From contig NZ_ABVL01000003.1 of assembly GCF_000173075.1 (NCBI RefSeq), positions 493,995 to 557,994 on the forward strand: DNA of 64,000 nucleotides, read 5' to 3'. The notes under the pieces are model-generated. The model was not told where the DNA came from and searched no databases. It saw only the letters and a list, made by a program, of their open reading frames with translations. Positions 1-8,804 of the stretch are shown here, piece after piece (the stretch's first letter is position 1; every line of letters starts with the position of its first letter). Origin of the DNA: Chthoniobacter flavus Ellin428 (GTDB lineage: Bacteria > Verrucomicrobiota > Verrucomicrobiia > Chthoniobacterales > Chthoniobacteraceae). The position numbers and the translations under genes were made by a program.

Positions 1-554
1 CCGGCGGGACCGCTGGCCGTGTCCGTGAGATAGACATACCCATCCTTCGGGCCGAGGAAGCCCGGGCCGCGCGTGGCGCTCGGGTAGCCCATGAGGACGT
101 AAGCGGGCACGCCTTCCGCCGCGGATTTGCGCTCGTGCGCAATGATCGAACCGATCGATGGATAAACAACGCTGCCGCTCGGAGCCCGGCCGGTGTGCAT
201 GCGATTGGTCGCTGCCGCGTGCTCGTCGATGACGTTGTGATTCACCGTGCGGATGGGGATGAGCCGGTCGGCCATTTTCGCGAGCTTCGGCAGGTGCTCG
301 CAGAAGGTGGCGCCGGGGATCGCCGTGTCGATGACGTCGTAATAGCAACCGGCCTTTTTCTTGCCGTCGCCGCGAATGGGCTTGGCGTCGAAGGTATCGA
401 TCTGCGACATGCCGCCACCGAGCCAGATGAAGACGCAGTGTTCGGCTTTGCCGAGGGGAATTTCCGGGGCGGCGCTGCCGATGCGTGGCAGGGCGAGAGC
501 GCCGGCGGCGAGGGAAGCGCGGGTCAGGAAGTCGCGGCGATTGATGGAGTTCAT
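1..554 (-). CDS. DUF1501 family Tat-exported protein (partial, C-terminus outside window)
   Basis: Reading on the minus strand from the ATG at 554 gives a protein whose first residues contain a twin-arginine signal (RRDFL followed by a hydrophobic stretch ending near residue 28). The mature part has the DUF1501 pattern, with [17 protein letters not shown] early and a later [12 protein letters not shown] segment. About 184 residues are present and the frame runs off the left edge without a stop. DUF1501 proteins are exported, sulfatase-like-fold proteins of unclear function that usually accompany DUF1549/DUF1553 proteins, and exactly such a gene lies upstream at 679-4086 on the same strand. 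The pair is probably cotranscribed, with a TTAATC hairpin in the gap between them. Confidence 0.9.
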   Translation of the reverse strand, partial: MNSINRRDFLTRASLAAGALALPRIGSAAPEIPLGKAEHCVFIWLGGGMSQIDTFDAKPIRGDGKKKAGCYYDVIDTAIPGATFCEHLPKLAKMADRLIPIRTVNHNVIDEHAAATNRMHTGRAPSGSVVYPSIGSIIAHERKSAAEGVPAYVLMGYPSATRGPGFLGPKDGYVYLTDTASGPA

Positions 555-576
555 AGGTAAGTTCTACGGGTGGGCT

Positions 577-675
577 CCTTAATCTTATTCTTTAATCCTT
601 AATCTCAGTGAGAGACAGGATGGGATTGGATGGGGATTAAGGATTAAGATTAAAGATTAAGGATTAAGATTAAGT
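577..675. repeat. Word-repeat hairpin, TTAATC family (copy 1)
   Basis: The left arm at 577-607 is built from near copies of CTTAATC, and the right arm at 633-674 is the inverted word GGATTAA/AGATTAA about six times. The loop is roughly 25 bases. It lies between the stop of the DUF1549 gene (679) and the start of the DUF1501 gene (554). Confidence 0.85.
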
Positions 676-678
676 GAG

Positions 679-3600
679 TTACGGTTCGTAGATGAATTCC
701 GGTGTGAGCATGAGGGCCCAAACGGCATCTTCCATGCGTTCCCGCCAGGGAGGAGCAAGACGCTCGGTCGGCGGATCGCCGGCGCGGACCATCTTCTCGA
801 TCTGGTAGGTGACTGTCGTCGCCTCGGGATTGAGATGGTTGCTCCACATCGGGAATTTGGTGATGCGCGGGCGCTTCGGGGTCTCGCCACTGGGGACGGC
901 GATGAGGCGATCCGCGTAGCCGGGGGTGAGGTCGGTCACGAAGGCGGCGCGTTCCCTGGCGGTCGGCTGTCGGCTGAGCACGCGGAGGAAAAGCTGCGTC
1001 ACGAGTTCGTCGACCGATTGATCGCGCACGGCGAGCGCGGTGAAGGCGCTGTCGTCACTGAGGCGTGTGATGCGGGCGCCGAGGGTGCCGTTGGCCAGGC
1101 TGGCCGGCTGGAGCACGTTGGGCGATTCCTCGCGAGTGCTCGCCGGCGCGACCCGTGATTCGCGCCAGCCGAATTGCGTGAGAATATCGGTGAAGGGCGA
1201 GGCCGTGGGCTTGGCCAGCGCGGGCCGGTCGCGTTCGTTGCTCAGACCCACAAATTCCCAGGCGCGGGTCGGCTTGCCGAGATTGAGGAAGTCCTTCACC
1301 GAGCGATGGGCATCGAGATCGAAGTTGAGCTCTTCGCAATTGAACGGCTTGCCGGCGACCTGGAAGAGCGAATCGACAATCTGCTCCGCGGTAAGGCGGC
1401 GGCGGGCGGGTGAGGCGAAGTAACGATCGTTCGGCTTTTCGAATTTCGAGCCGGTTTCGGTAACGACGCGCTGATAGGTTTCCGAATTGAGGATCAGCCG
1501 GGTAACATACTTCAGGTCGTAGTCGTGGGTGATGAGCTCGCGACCGAGCCAGGTAAGCAGTTCGCGGTGTGACGGGTGCACGTCTTCCCAATCATCGACC
1601 GGGTCGACGATGCCAAAGCCCATGAGCCGCTTCCACACGCGATTCGTGACCACTTGCGGGAACCGTTCGTTGCGCGGGTCGGTGATGATGTTGGCCAGCT
1701 TCTCACGGGTGTCCTCGGTATTGCGCACCACGCCATCGAGCGGGTCCTGCTTCAACGAGGCAAAAGGGAAATGTGGATCGATCATCTGTCCCGCTTTGAG
1801 CGAGACGACGACGCGGCTGTTCGTGTTCAGGCCTTGCGTGAGGCTCGAGCCGGGCACTTTCACCGGCGATCGCTGGAGCATCGCGGACATCGAGAAGAGA
1901 TCGCTCTGGTCGTAGGGATGGTTGGGCGCATCGTGGCAACGGGCGCACTTCATCTCCATGGCGAGGAAGGCGGAGGAAACGATCTGTGCCTTGTTGGCCA
2001 TGGGCAGGTCATTCTGCGTGGCCACGCCGAAGCCGGCGGCGCCGCCATTGCGCTCGCTGCCCTCCATGAGCGTGAGGGCGGTGACGAAGCGGTCCATGCC
2101 CCAGTTGTCGCGCAACGCATCGCGCAGGAAGAAGCGGAAGGGGCCGGTGTTATTGAGCGTGGCCTTGAGGATGGCGGGATTTTCCGCGAGCACGTCCTGC
2201 CAGTAGGGGATCCACTCGTCAGCCCAGCGTGGATCGGCGAGCAGGCGGTCGATGGCCTTGGCTCGCTTGTCCTTGTTGGTATCGGCGAGGAAGGAGGTGA
2301 GTTCCTCCGGTGTCGGCAGCAGGCCGATCGTGTCGAGGGTCACGCGGCGCAGGAAGGAGGCGTCGTCAGTCAGCGCGGCGGGTTGGATGTTGGCCTGCTT
2401 CAGCTTGTCGTTGATGAAGCGGTCGATGACGCCGCCGGTGCCGGCGGGTATGACCACCGGGTTTTTCTTCGCCGCTTCCGTGCGGGCGAGTTCGTGGCGG
2501 AATTTCCAGTAGGTGAGTTCGTCGGTATTCGCGCGGCGCTGGGCGGAGAGGTCATCGATGTGCGCGCTTTGTTCGGCGACGTAATGTCTCCAGCCGTCGT
2601 CGGTGAAACTATACTCGTGCTGGTTGTTCGTTAGCAGACGGAAGGGAGAGCCATTCGTCGAGATGCTCAGGCTCGGCTGTCCAAGTTCCGGGCGCAGGTT
2701 TTTACCGCCGACGAAGGTTTCGAAAACGATGACGTGCGGTTTGCCGTCGCCCTTGATGGTCGCCATCGCTTCGCTATGCCCCGGCGGGAGCAGGGCGACG
2801 TCCTTGACGAGTTGCACCTCGAGTTGATCGGCCCATGGCTTCGGCATCGGAAGCGCGGGTTGGGCCGGCCGGCTTCGGGTAAAAGTCGGAGGGTCGCGAC
2901 GATCTTGCCATCGATGGAGAGACGCCCACCCCCCCAGGGCGCGCATGAGGAGTCGATTCTCGCCGCGCGGCAAGGTGACGGCGCCGGCGATTTGCACGAG
3001 AAAGGGAATGGAACGATCGCGCCGCACGCCGCGGGGCGAATACTTCGGAATGATTTCGCCGAGGGCGAAAGCTTGCTCGTTCCACGATTCGGTTTTCGTC
3101 TTCGGCACATTGGCCCATCCGACGTCGAGAGCGGGGGCTGCCTTGGCGGTGTCGGCATCGCTGCTCGTCCATTTCGTTGCGGAGACTTCCGGTTCGTTCA
3201 CCGCGTGCTCGAAGACTTCGACGCGGACGAGACCTTTCGGTAATTCGTCGAGTTTCACCACCGGCGCCTTGATCTCTACGGGCTTTGGTGCGAGGCCCGC
3301 GGTGCGTGCCTTGATCGCCTCGTCCTTCAGTTCCGAACGGTAAACGGCGATCTCGTCCAACTTTCCGGTGAAGCTGGAACCCGAGCTGCCGCCCATGGCG
3401 GTGCCGATCCACACTTCATCATCGTCCGACCACGGGCCGAGATCGGTTGCGCCGCCCATATCCCATTCGCCCTTGATCGGCGCGCCATCGATCCAGCCTT
3501 TCGCGCTGTCGGGTTCGCCGAATTTGTAACTCACCGCCACGTGATGCCACGCCTGGCCGGGCAGGAAACCGGTGGTGGAAGTCCAGCGATGCCAGAACTC

Positions 3601-4086
3601 CTCGCCGCCAGCGGTCGCGTTACGTTCATCGCGGAAGACGAAGCTGACGCGCGCCGTGCCATCGGCTTCGCGCAGGCGCAGGCCCCAGTTTTGATTGTGC
3701 GGCGGTTCGCCGGCCCGGCCGGTGCGGCCCTTGCCGACGATGTAGGAATTCTGTCCGTGGCCGAGTCCATCGCACTGCACCCAGGCTTCGATGCTGATGG
3801 TCTCGCCTTTCTTGAAAACGAAACGGTGATCGGTGTCCGGCACCCGCAGGCTGGCGCCCGGTTGGTGCAGGCTCAGCGCGTGATTGGTGGCGATGAATTG
3901 CGGATATTCCGGCGGGCGGGGGCCATCGACGATCTGGGCGCCGCCCTGGAGGAACGGCTGGGAGGCCTCGGGATTCGAGTTCCAATGGGCCAGCGGCTGG
4001 TCTTTGGCGATGAGGTCATCGTAACTGCCGGCGAAGGCCGGCGCGGTGAGCGCGGCCAGGGTGAGGAAGCGGAGGAGCAGGTTCAC
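679..4086 (-). CDS. Secreted LamG / DUF1549 / DUF1553 protein with a CxxCH motif
   Basis: This is a protein of about 1135 residues. I chose the GTG at 4086 because a signal peptide (VNLLLRFLTLAALTAPAFA) begins exactly there; a further GTG at 4152 would add 22 polar residues. A LamG/concanavalin-like domain occupies roughly residues 60-260 (SIEAWVQCDGLGHG). A DUF1549 domain follows around 535-730, with the typical RFINDKL and RRVTLDTIGLLPTP segments, then DUF1553 to the C-terminus (VTNRVWKRLMGFGIV). Inside the DUF1549 part, MKCARCHD near residue 713 is a CxxCH, a possible covalent haem site known in this family. These proteins are typical of Planctomycetota and Verrucomicrobiota; substrates are unproven, but LamG suggests carbohydrate or surface binding. 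Partner DUF1501 lies downstream. Confidence 0.9.
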   Translation of the reverse strand: MNLLLRFLTLAALTAPAFAGSYDDLIAKDQPLAHWNSNPEASQPFLQGGAQIVDGPRPPEYPQFIATNHALSLHQPGASLRVPDTDHRFVFKKGETISIEAWVQCDGLGHGQNSYIVGKGRTGRAGEPPHNQNWGLRLREADGTARVSFVFRDERNATAGGEEFWHRWTSTTGFLPGQAWHHVAVSYKFGEPDSAKGWIDGAPIKGEWDMGGATDLGPWSDDDEVWIGTAMGGSSGSSFTGKLDEIAVYRSELKDEAIKARTAGLAPKPVEIKAPVVKLDELPKGLVRVEVFEHAVNEPEVSATKWTSSDADTAKAAPALDVGWANVPKTKTESWNEQAFALGEIIPKYSPRGVRRDRSIPFLVQIAGAVTLPRGENRLLMRALGGWASLHRWQDRRDPPTFTRSRPAQPALPMPKPWADQLEVQLVKDVALLPPGHSEAMATIKGDGKPHVIVFETFVGGKNLRPELGQPSLSISTNGSPFRLLTNNQHEYSFTDDGWRHYVAEQSAHIDDLSAQRRANTDELTYWKFRHELARTEAAKKNPVVIPAGTGGVIDRFINDKLKQANIQPAALTDDASFLRRVTLDTIGLLPTPEELTSFLADTNKDKRAKAIDRLLADPRWADEWIPYWQDVLAENPAILKATLNNTGPFRFFLRDALRDNWGMDRFVTALTLMEGSERNGGAAGFGVATQNDLPMANKAQIVSSAFLAMEMKCARCHDAPNHPYDQSDLFSMSAMLQRSPVKVPGSSLTQGLNTNSRVVVSLKAGQMIDPHFPFASLKQDPLDGVVRNTEDTREKLANIITDPRNERFPQVVTNRVWKRLMGFGIVDPVDDWEDVHPSHRELLTWLGRELITHDYDLKYVTRLILNSETYQRVVTETGSKFEKPNDRYFASPARRRLTAEQIVDSLFQVAGKPFNCEELNFDLDAHRSVKDFLNLGKPTRAWEFVGLSNERDRPALAKPTASPFTDILTQFGWRESRVAPASTREESPNVLQPASLANGTLGARITRLSDDSAFTALAVRDQSVDELVTQLFLRVLSRQPTARERAAFVTDLTPGYADRLIAVPSGETPKRPRITKFPMWSNHLNPEATTVTYQIEKMVRAGDPPTERLAPPWRERMEDAVWALMLTPEFIYEP

Positions 4087-4188
4087 GGGAGGAAGTGTGT
4101 CGGCAAAGTCTATCCGACACACGCGCTCTGGTGAGGGATTTTCTGCTAACACTTTTGGGGGATGGCCCCCAAGGGCGAAGGCGGTCAG

Positions 4189-4283
4189 TTCTTAATCCTT
4201 AATCTTTGATCCTTAATCGTTAATCCCGGGCTTCCGGCTTCCAGAGAGATTAAGGATAAACGATTAAAGATTAAGGATTAAGA
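4189..4283. repeat. Word-repeat hairpin, TTAATC family (copy 2)
   Basis: The left arm (4189-4227) repeats CTTAATC with one GATC variant, and the right arm (4246-4283) repeats GATTAA. The GC-rich loop is about 20 bases. It lies upstream of the DUF1549 gene and downstream of the response regulator. Confidence 0.85.
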
Positions 4284-4293
4284 GCCAGAGTTT

Positions 4294-4926
4294 TCACTCC
4301 AGCTGAATCAACCCGCGCCGGATCCCCTCCGAAGTCGCCTGCGCGCGATCGGCCACGCCCATTTTCACGAAGAGATTGCTGGCGTGGCGCTTGACGGTTT
4401 CCTCGGAAATACCGAGGGCGGCGGCGATTTCCTTGTTGGCTTTGCCGCGGGCGATGAGTTGCAAGACCTCGCGCTCGCGGTCGCTGACATCCGGGGCGGC
4501 AACGCGGCCGGCCAGGCGTTGCGCGAGGGCGGCGGACAGGTGCCGTTCGCCGGCGGCGACGGCGCGGATGGCGGACAGGAGTTCCTCGCGCGCGGCAGAC
4601 TTGAGCAGATATCCACGCGCGCCGGCTTGCATGGCGCGGTAGATATCCTCTTCGCCATCGAAGGTGGTGAACATGAGCACCCGCGCGTCGGGCCACTCGC
4701 GGCGGAGATCGGCGGTGGCAGCGGTGCCATTGGCGCCGGGCAAGCGCAGGTCCATGAGGACGACGTCGGGATGATGTTTGCGGAATTGGGTCACGGCTTC
4801 CCCGGCGTTGCCGGCCTCGCCGACAACGTTGAGATCGTCTTCCAAACCCAGTGAAGCGGCCAGTCCACTGCGAACCACGTGATGATCGTCCACGACGAGA
4901 ATGCGAATGGGTTTGAGCTTGGGCAT
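4294..4926 (-). CDS. NarL/FixJ-family response regulator
   Basis: The protein has 210 residues from the ATG at 4926; reading further upstream runs into low-complexity repeat sequence, so the longer open frame is not used. The receiver domain (1-120) has the acidic pair D13/D14 in ILVVDDHHVV, the phosphoacceptor D59 in VVLMDLRLPG, T87/T88 and K109 in GYLLKS. A LuxR-type helix-turn-helix covers about 140-205 (SDREREVLQLIARGKANKEI). It is a DNA-binding regulator phosphorylated by a histidine kinase, almost certainly the product of 5055-7082 directly upstream. The 128-base gap between them contains a TTTCTGG hairpin. Confidence 0.95.
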   Translation of the reverse strand: MPKLKPIRILVVDDHHVVRSGLAASLGLEDDLNVVGEAGNAGEAVTQFRKHHPDVVLMDLRLPGANGTAATADLRREWPDARVLMFTTFDGEEDIYRAMQAGARGYLLKSAAREELLSAIRAVAAGERHLSAALAQRLAGRVAAPDVSDREREVLQLIARGKANKEIAAALGISEETVKRHASNLFVKMGVADRAQATSEGIRRGLIQLE

Positions 4927-4938
4927 GGGGAGGGACGG

Positions 4939-5037
4939 GTTTCTGGTTTGAAGTTTCTGGTTTCTGGTTTTCCCGTTCGGAACGTCTAGCGGTGACAACG
5001 CGGAGAACCAGAAACGAGAAACCAGAAACTTGAAACC
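4939..5037. repeat. Word-repeat hairpin, TTTCTGG family
   Basis: The left arm 4939-4971 contains four near copies of GTTTCTGG. The right arm 5003-5037 contains the inverted form AACCAGAAAC three times, with a loop of about 31 bases. It fills the gap between the kinase stop and the regulator start. Confidence 0.8.
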
Positions 5038-5054
5038 TCCGTTTGTTGCGGCGG

Positions 5055-7082
5055 TCAACCTTTTGGCAACGGCACCTGCACTTCCACGGTGGTGCCTTTG
5101 CCCGGTTGGCTGCGCAGTTCGAAGTGGCCACCGAGTTTCTCGACGCGCTCGCGAATGCCGATGAGGCCGAAGTGTCCGGCGGGCACCGGCGCGCTCGTGT
5201 TGAAGCCAGCGCCATCGTCTTCGATGACGAGGCGCATTTGCGCCGCGGCGCTGAAGTCCAGGCGGATGACGATGCGTTGCGCATTGCCGTGTTTCACGGC
5301 GTTGGCGGTGGCTTCCTGGGCGACGCGCAGGAGTTCGTGGCCAATGACTTCGGGCAAACGGCGTGTCTGGCCAATGGTGAGAATTTCGAGCTGACGGCCT
5401 GAGGTCGCATTGGCGATCGCGGGGCGAATGGCGTCGGCGAGGGGCTGGGTGGCGAGCGAGCTGTCGCGGAGATTCCAGACAATGCTGCGCACGCCGGCCT
5501 GGAGTTGTTGCACGAGGCGTTGCGTGCTGGTGAGGAGTTCGTGCAGCTTGGAATCACCGGCGCGCGTTGAGGCGGCGTCAAGCCGCAGGCTCACGCCGAC
5601 GAGCTCCTGCTCGAGGGTATCGTGAAATTCGCGGGCGATGCGCTGGCGTTCATCGGCGATCGTCACGGCTTCCACCTGCGTCCGAATGAGCGTGGTCTGA
5701 CGGCGCACCTGTCGCCGCAGCAGACCGGCCCAGGCGAGCGCGAGCACCGCCAGTCCGAGGAGGATGCCCGCGGCGATTTCGAGGCGCTGGGTCGTCCACC
5801 ATGGCGGGCGGCGCAGGATGGTGACGGCGCCGGGCGAATTCGAGAGGAGTAACTCGAAGGAGCGGGCGCGTGTGTTGAAGCTGCGCGTCGGCTGGGTGGC
5901 TTCGACGACCCGGCAGATTCCACGCAGGCGCACTCGCGCTCCGGCGGACGGAATCTCCGTGGCATTCGCGGTGATCGGGATGATCGCCTGGAATGCAGTA
6001 TCGGCCGCTTGCACGGTGAGGCGGATGCGATCCGGTTCGCGCAAAACGTCGCGGACATTCGCTTCCACTTCCACGAGATCGGCATCCAGTTTTCCCGCGG
6101 CGAGATCCTTGACCACCGCGGGGTTGGCGTCGACCGGAGAGGTCTCGCCGGTGCGGCGCAACACGGCGTCGTCGAGTTCCGCGCTGAGCGTGCCCATCGT
6201 GGGGAAGCCGAGCGCTTCCACGACATCCGCGGGCGCGAAGGTCTCGGTCGTCGTCGTGCGCACGCGCAGGCCTTGGGTGCCATCGCGCAGATAAACCGCA
6301 CTGCCCGGTTCCTGTTGCGTGACCACGCCGTGCACTTTCACGCGATGACCGGCTCGGCCGTTCGGCGCGAAGCGCAGCAGTTGCGAGGCGGGCGTGGCCT
6401 CGATGGCGAATGCCTCCGCGGGTGCGGGCTCGAGGACCTTGACGTCGGCCAGCGAGCGCACGCGCAAATGCGGGGCGACCAATTGCCGGCGATCGTTGAT
6501 GTATCCGGCGGCGATGCCGGCGACGCGCACCACGGCATCGATGAGATGTTCGTCGGGCGGCGGATCGTCGCTCACCGGGTAGACGTCGATCGAGCCGTTG
6601 CCCAGCGCGAGCTTGAGCACCGAGTATTGTTCGCCCGGCGTGATCGAACGCACGATGCCCTGGACCTCGACCCAGTCGTAATGAAACTGACCGGAGGCGA
6701 GTTGCTCGTAGTCCATGTGCCGCGGCTCGGGCGGTTCGCCGTGGGCGAGGACGGTCACCTTGTTGGCGGCGATGCCGGTCAGATACAGGCCGGGGTAGGT
6801 GAGGCCTTCCAGTTCGATCTGATCGCCGGCTTGCAGGTCCGGGACATTTTTTCCCCAGCGGATGAAACTCGCGCCGGAGTCATCGCGAAAAAAGATGGTG
6901 CGTCGCGGTTCGACGAGGGTGACGACCGCACGCAGGTGGACGGGATAGTGACGCGCCGCCTCGGCTTCCGGCAGGTTGCGCAATTCGCGCGCGGTAGTCA
7001 GCGTGGGCAGCGGCGCGTCATCCGCGCGCAGCGCAAGAAAGGCGCTGGCGAACAGGAGGAGAAGCGAGGAAAAGAAACGCAC
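5055..7082 (-). CDS. Membrane sensor histidine kinase (HisKA_3 type)
   Basis: A kinase of 675 residues. An N-terminal signal segment (FFSSLLLLFASAFLALRA) is followed by about 400 periplasmic residues with repeated beta-rich segments resembling nucleic-acid-binding OB-like folds (DQIELEGLTYPGLY, then VKVHGVVTQQEPGSAVYL). One membrane helix lies near 432-455 (ILLGLAVLALAWAGLL). The HisKA_3 dimerisation helix carries the phospho-acceptor His near 487 in REFHDTLEQELVGVSLRLD, and the HATPase_c domain ends with a glycine-rich GLIGIRERVEKLGG. This is the NarX/LiaS-like class that signals to NarL-type regulators, and such a regulator lies immediately downstream. The ligand is unknown. Confidence 0.93.
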   Translation of the reverse strand: MRFFSSLLLLFASAFLALRADDAPLPTLTTARELRNLPEAEAARHYPVHLRAVVTLVEPRRTIFFRDDSGASFIRWGKNVPDLQAGDQIELEGLTYPGLYLTGIAANKVTVLAHGEPPEPRHMDYEQLASGQFHYDWVEVQGIVRSITPGEQYSVLKLALGNGSIDVYPVSDDPPPDEHLIDAVVRVAGIAAGYINDRRQLVAPHLRVRSLADVKVLEPAPAEAFAIEATPASQLLRFAPNGRAGHRVKVHGVVTQQEPGSAVYLRDGTQGLRVRTTTTETFAPADVVEALGFPTMGTLSAELDDAVLRRTGETSPVDANPAVVKDLAAGKLDADLVEVEANVRDVLREPDRIRLTVQAADTAFQAIIPITANATEIPSAGARVRLRGICRVVEATQPTRSFNTRARSFELLLSNSPGAVTILRRPPWWTTQRLEIAAGILLGLAVLALAWAGLLRRQVRRQTTLIRTQVEAVTIADERQRIAREFHDTLEQELVGVSLRLDAASTRAGDSKLHELLTSTQRLVQQLQAGVRSIVWNLRDSSLATQPLADAIRPAIANATSGRQLEILTIGQTRRLPEVIGHELLRVAQEATANAVKHGNAQRIVIRLDFSAAAQMRLVIEDDGAGFNTSAPVPAGHFGLIGIRERVEKLGGHFELRSQPGKGTTVEVQVPLPKG

Positions 7083-7196
7083 GACGTCGGCAGGATAACC
7101 GACGAGGCAAGCTAAAGCGCGCGCGTGCTGCTAAAAAAACAGCGGGACGCGCCGCAGCACGTCCCGCCGGAAATCGTTTTCGCGAAGTTGACGGGC

Positions 7197-7415
7197 TTAG
7201 TAAACCCTCACGTAGACGCGATGATGATGGCGCCAATAATAACGGCCATGGTGATCGGTGTAATAGACGACGCCGACGGGTGCCGGTTCAACCACGACGA
7301 CGTCGCGGTGGTAGGGGTGATAGTAGGGGCCGCGATGGACCACGACTTCGTGCTCGACGCAGCCGGTCACGAGCATAGGCACGGCGAGGACGGTGAGAAG
7401 GAACAGAGACTTCAT
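7197..7415 (-). CDS. Small Tyr/His/Val-rich lipoprotein
   Basis: 72 residues from the ATG at 7415. A short signal peptide ends in a lipobox (LVTGC, Cys19), so the mature part is about 54 residues. It is made almost entirely of H, Y, V, R and P residues (VVVHRGPYYHPYHRDVVVVE; WRHHHRVYVRVY). The bias resembles small YXXH-rich envelope proteins and could bind metal or polymer; no family is assigned. It diverges from the esterase gene at 7587. Confidence 0.7.
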   Translation of the reverse strand: MKSLFLLTVLAVPMLVTGCVEHEVVVHRGPYYHPYHRDVVVVEPAPVGVVYYTDHHGRYYWRHHHRVYVRVY

Positions 7416-7438
7416 ATGTTAATGGAGGTTTCGGAACT

Positions 7439-7485
7439 GGAGCCCCTGGTGGTTGTCCATTCCGACAACAACCAGTGGGTGCTCC
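7439..7485. other. Imperfect intergenic hairpin
   Basis: GGAGC at 7439-7443 pairs with GCTCC at 7481-7485. Inside it CTGGTGGTTGT faces ACAACAACCAG, leaving a loop of about 8 bases. There is no T-run after it. It lies between the divergent starts at 7415 and 7587, so it could be an operator or a 5' leader structure of either gene. Confidence 0.55.
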
Positions 7486-7586
7486 GCAGCATAGGACGCA
7501 TCATTCCGTAAATGAATTCAATCTAAGCTGGCGGGAATTTGGTGATTTCGTCATTGGTCCCATTCCCGCCCATTCCGCCCGATTTC

Positions 7587-8804
7587 ATGAAACACCTGTT
7601 CCCACTCGCCCTGTCCATTGCCATTTTGCTCGCCGTCACGGCGCTGCCGGCCGCTGAGCCGGATTACCCGCAGAGCGAAGATTCCAAGCCGCACGCCGAC
7701 GTGCCCAAAGGCGAGCTGATCAAGTTCGACTTTGCCGAGTCGAAGATTTTCCCGGGCACTACCCGCGAGGTGACGATCTATGTGCCGAAGCAATACGACG
7801 GCACCAAGCCGGCGTGCCTGTATGTGAACCAGGACGGCATGCAATGGAATGCGCCGGTGGTTTTCGACAACCTCATCGCGAAGGGCGATATACCGGTAAC
7901 GATCGGCGTTTTCATTCGCCCCGGGGTGGTCAAAGCGCTCGATGGCAGCAAGGCGCTGGATCGTTACAATCGCAGCTACGAATACGACGGCATGGGCGAT
8001 GGCTATGCGCGCTTCCTGCTCGATGAGTTGCTGCCGGTGGTGGAGCAGAAAACGACGGGTGACGGACGCAAGATCATCCTCAGCAAGAACGGCAACGATC
8101 ACGCCATCGGCGGTAGCAGCAGCGGCGCAATCTGCGCTTTCATCGCGGCTTGGGAACGGCCGGATCAATTCACGCGCGTCTTCACCAGCGTCTGCACCAT
8201 GGTCGGCCTGCGCGGGGCGAACGTGTATCCCACGCTCGTCCGCGAATATGAGCCGAAGCCGATCCGCGTCTTCCAAGTGGACGGCAGCCATGACAACAAC
8301 ATCTATGGCGGTGACTGGTGGATGGCGAACCAGGAACTCGAGCGCTCGCTAACGTTTGCCGGTTACGAGCACGATCACGCGTGGGGTGAAGGCGGGCACA
8401 GCGGAAAGCAAGGCACGGCGCTGTTCCCGGACATCATGCGCTATCTATGGAAGGGCTGGCCGACGCCGGTGAAGTGCGGGCGAAGGCTCGCCGCAACTGC
8501 AGGAGATTCTCATCCCTGGCGAGGGCTGGCAGATGGTGTGGGAAGGCGGCAAAGCCACCGAAGGCATGGCCAGCAACGCGAAGGGCGAAGTGTTCTTCAA
8601 CGACGTGCCAAACTCGAAGACCTACAAGATCGCACTCGATGGCAAGATCACCGAATTCCTTCCCGACTCACATCGCGGCGATGGGCAGGCCTTCAGCCCG
8701 AATGGCGGTCTCTACGCCTGTGCGGGTGGGGTGGAGAAGATCATCGCTTACCCGGACGGCAAGGGGGAGGCGGCGGAGATCGCCAGCGGCTTCCGCGGGA
8801 ATGA
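7587..8804 (+). CDS. Secreted esterase domain, 5' part of a frameshifted esterase/SMP-30 gene
   Basis: The ATG at 7587 starts a signal peptide (KHLFPLALSIAILLAVTALPAA). The enzyme part is an esterase-D-like alpha/beta hydrolase: REVTIYVPKQYDG, then the nucleophile elbow GGSSSGA and a C-terminal HAWGEGGHSG segment carrying the catalytic His. Homology ends at YLWKGWPTPVK near 8474. After that the frame turns into a basic, low-complexity stretch up to 8804 that is probably not real protein. Removing the single T at 8475 restores a continuous frame into the SMP-30 domain at 8533-9354, so the two parts should be one secreted protein of roughly 588 residues. Confidence 0.85.
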   Translation: MKHLFPLALSIAILLAVTALPAAEPDYPQSEDSKPHADVPKGELIKFDFAESKIFPGTTREVTIYVPKQYDGTKPACLYVNQDGMQWNAPVVFDNLIAKGDIPVTIGVFIRPGVVKALDGSKALDRYNRSYEYDGMGDGYARFLLDELLPVVEQKTTGDGRKIILSKNGNDHAIGGSSSGAICAFIAAWERPDQFTRVFTSVCTMVGLRGANVYPTLVREYEPKPIRVFQVDGSHDNNIYGGDWWMANQELERSLTFAGYEHDHAWGEGGHSGKQGTALFPDIMRYLWKGWPTPVKCGRRLAATAGDSHPWRGLADGVGRRQSHRRHGQQREGRSVLQRRAKLEDLQDRTRWQDHRIPSRLTSRRWAGLQPEWRSLRLCGWGGEDHRLPGRQGGGGGDRQRLPRE

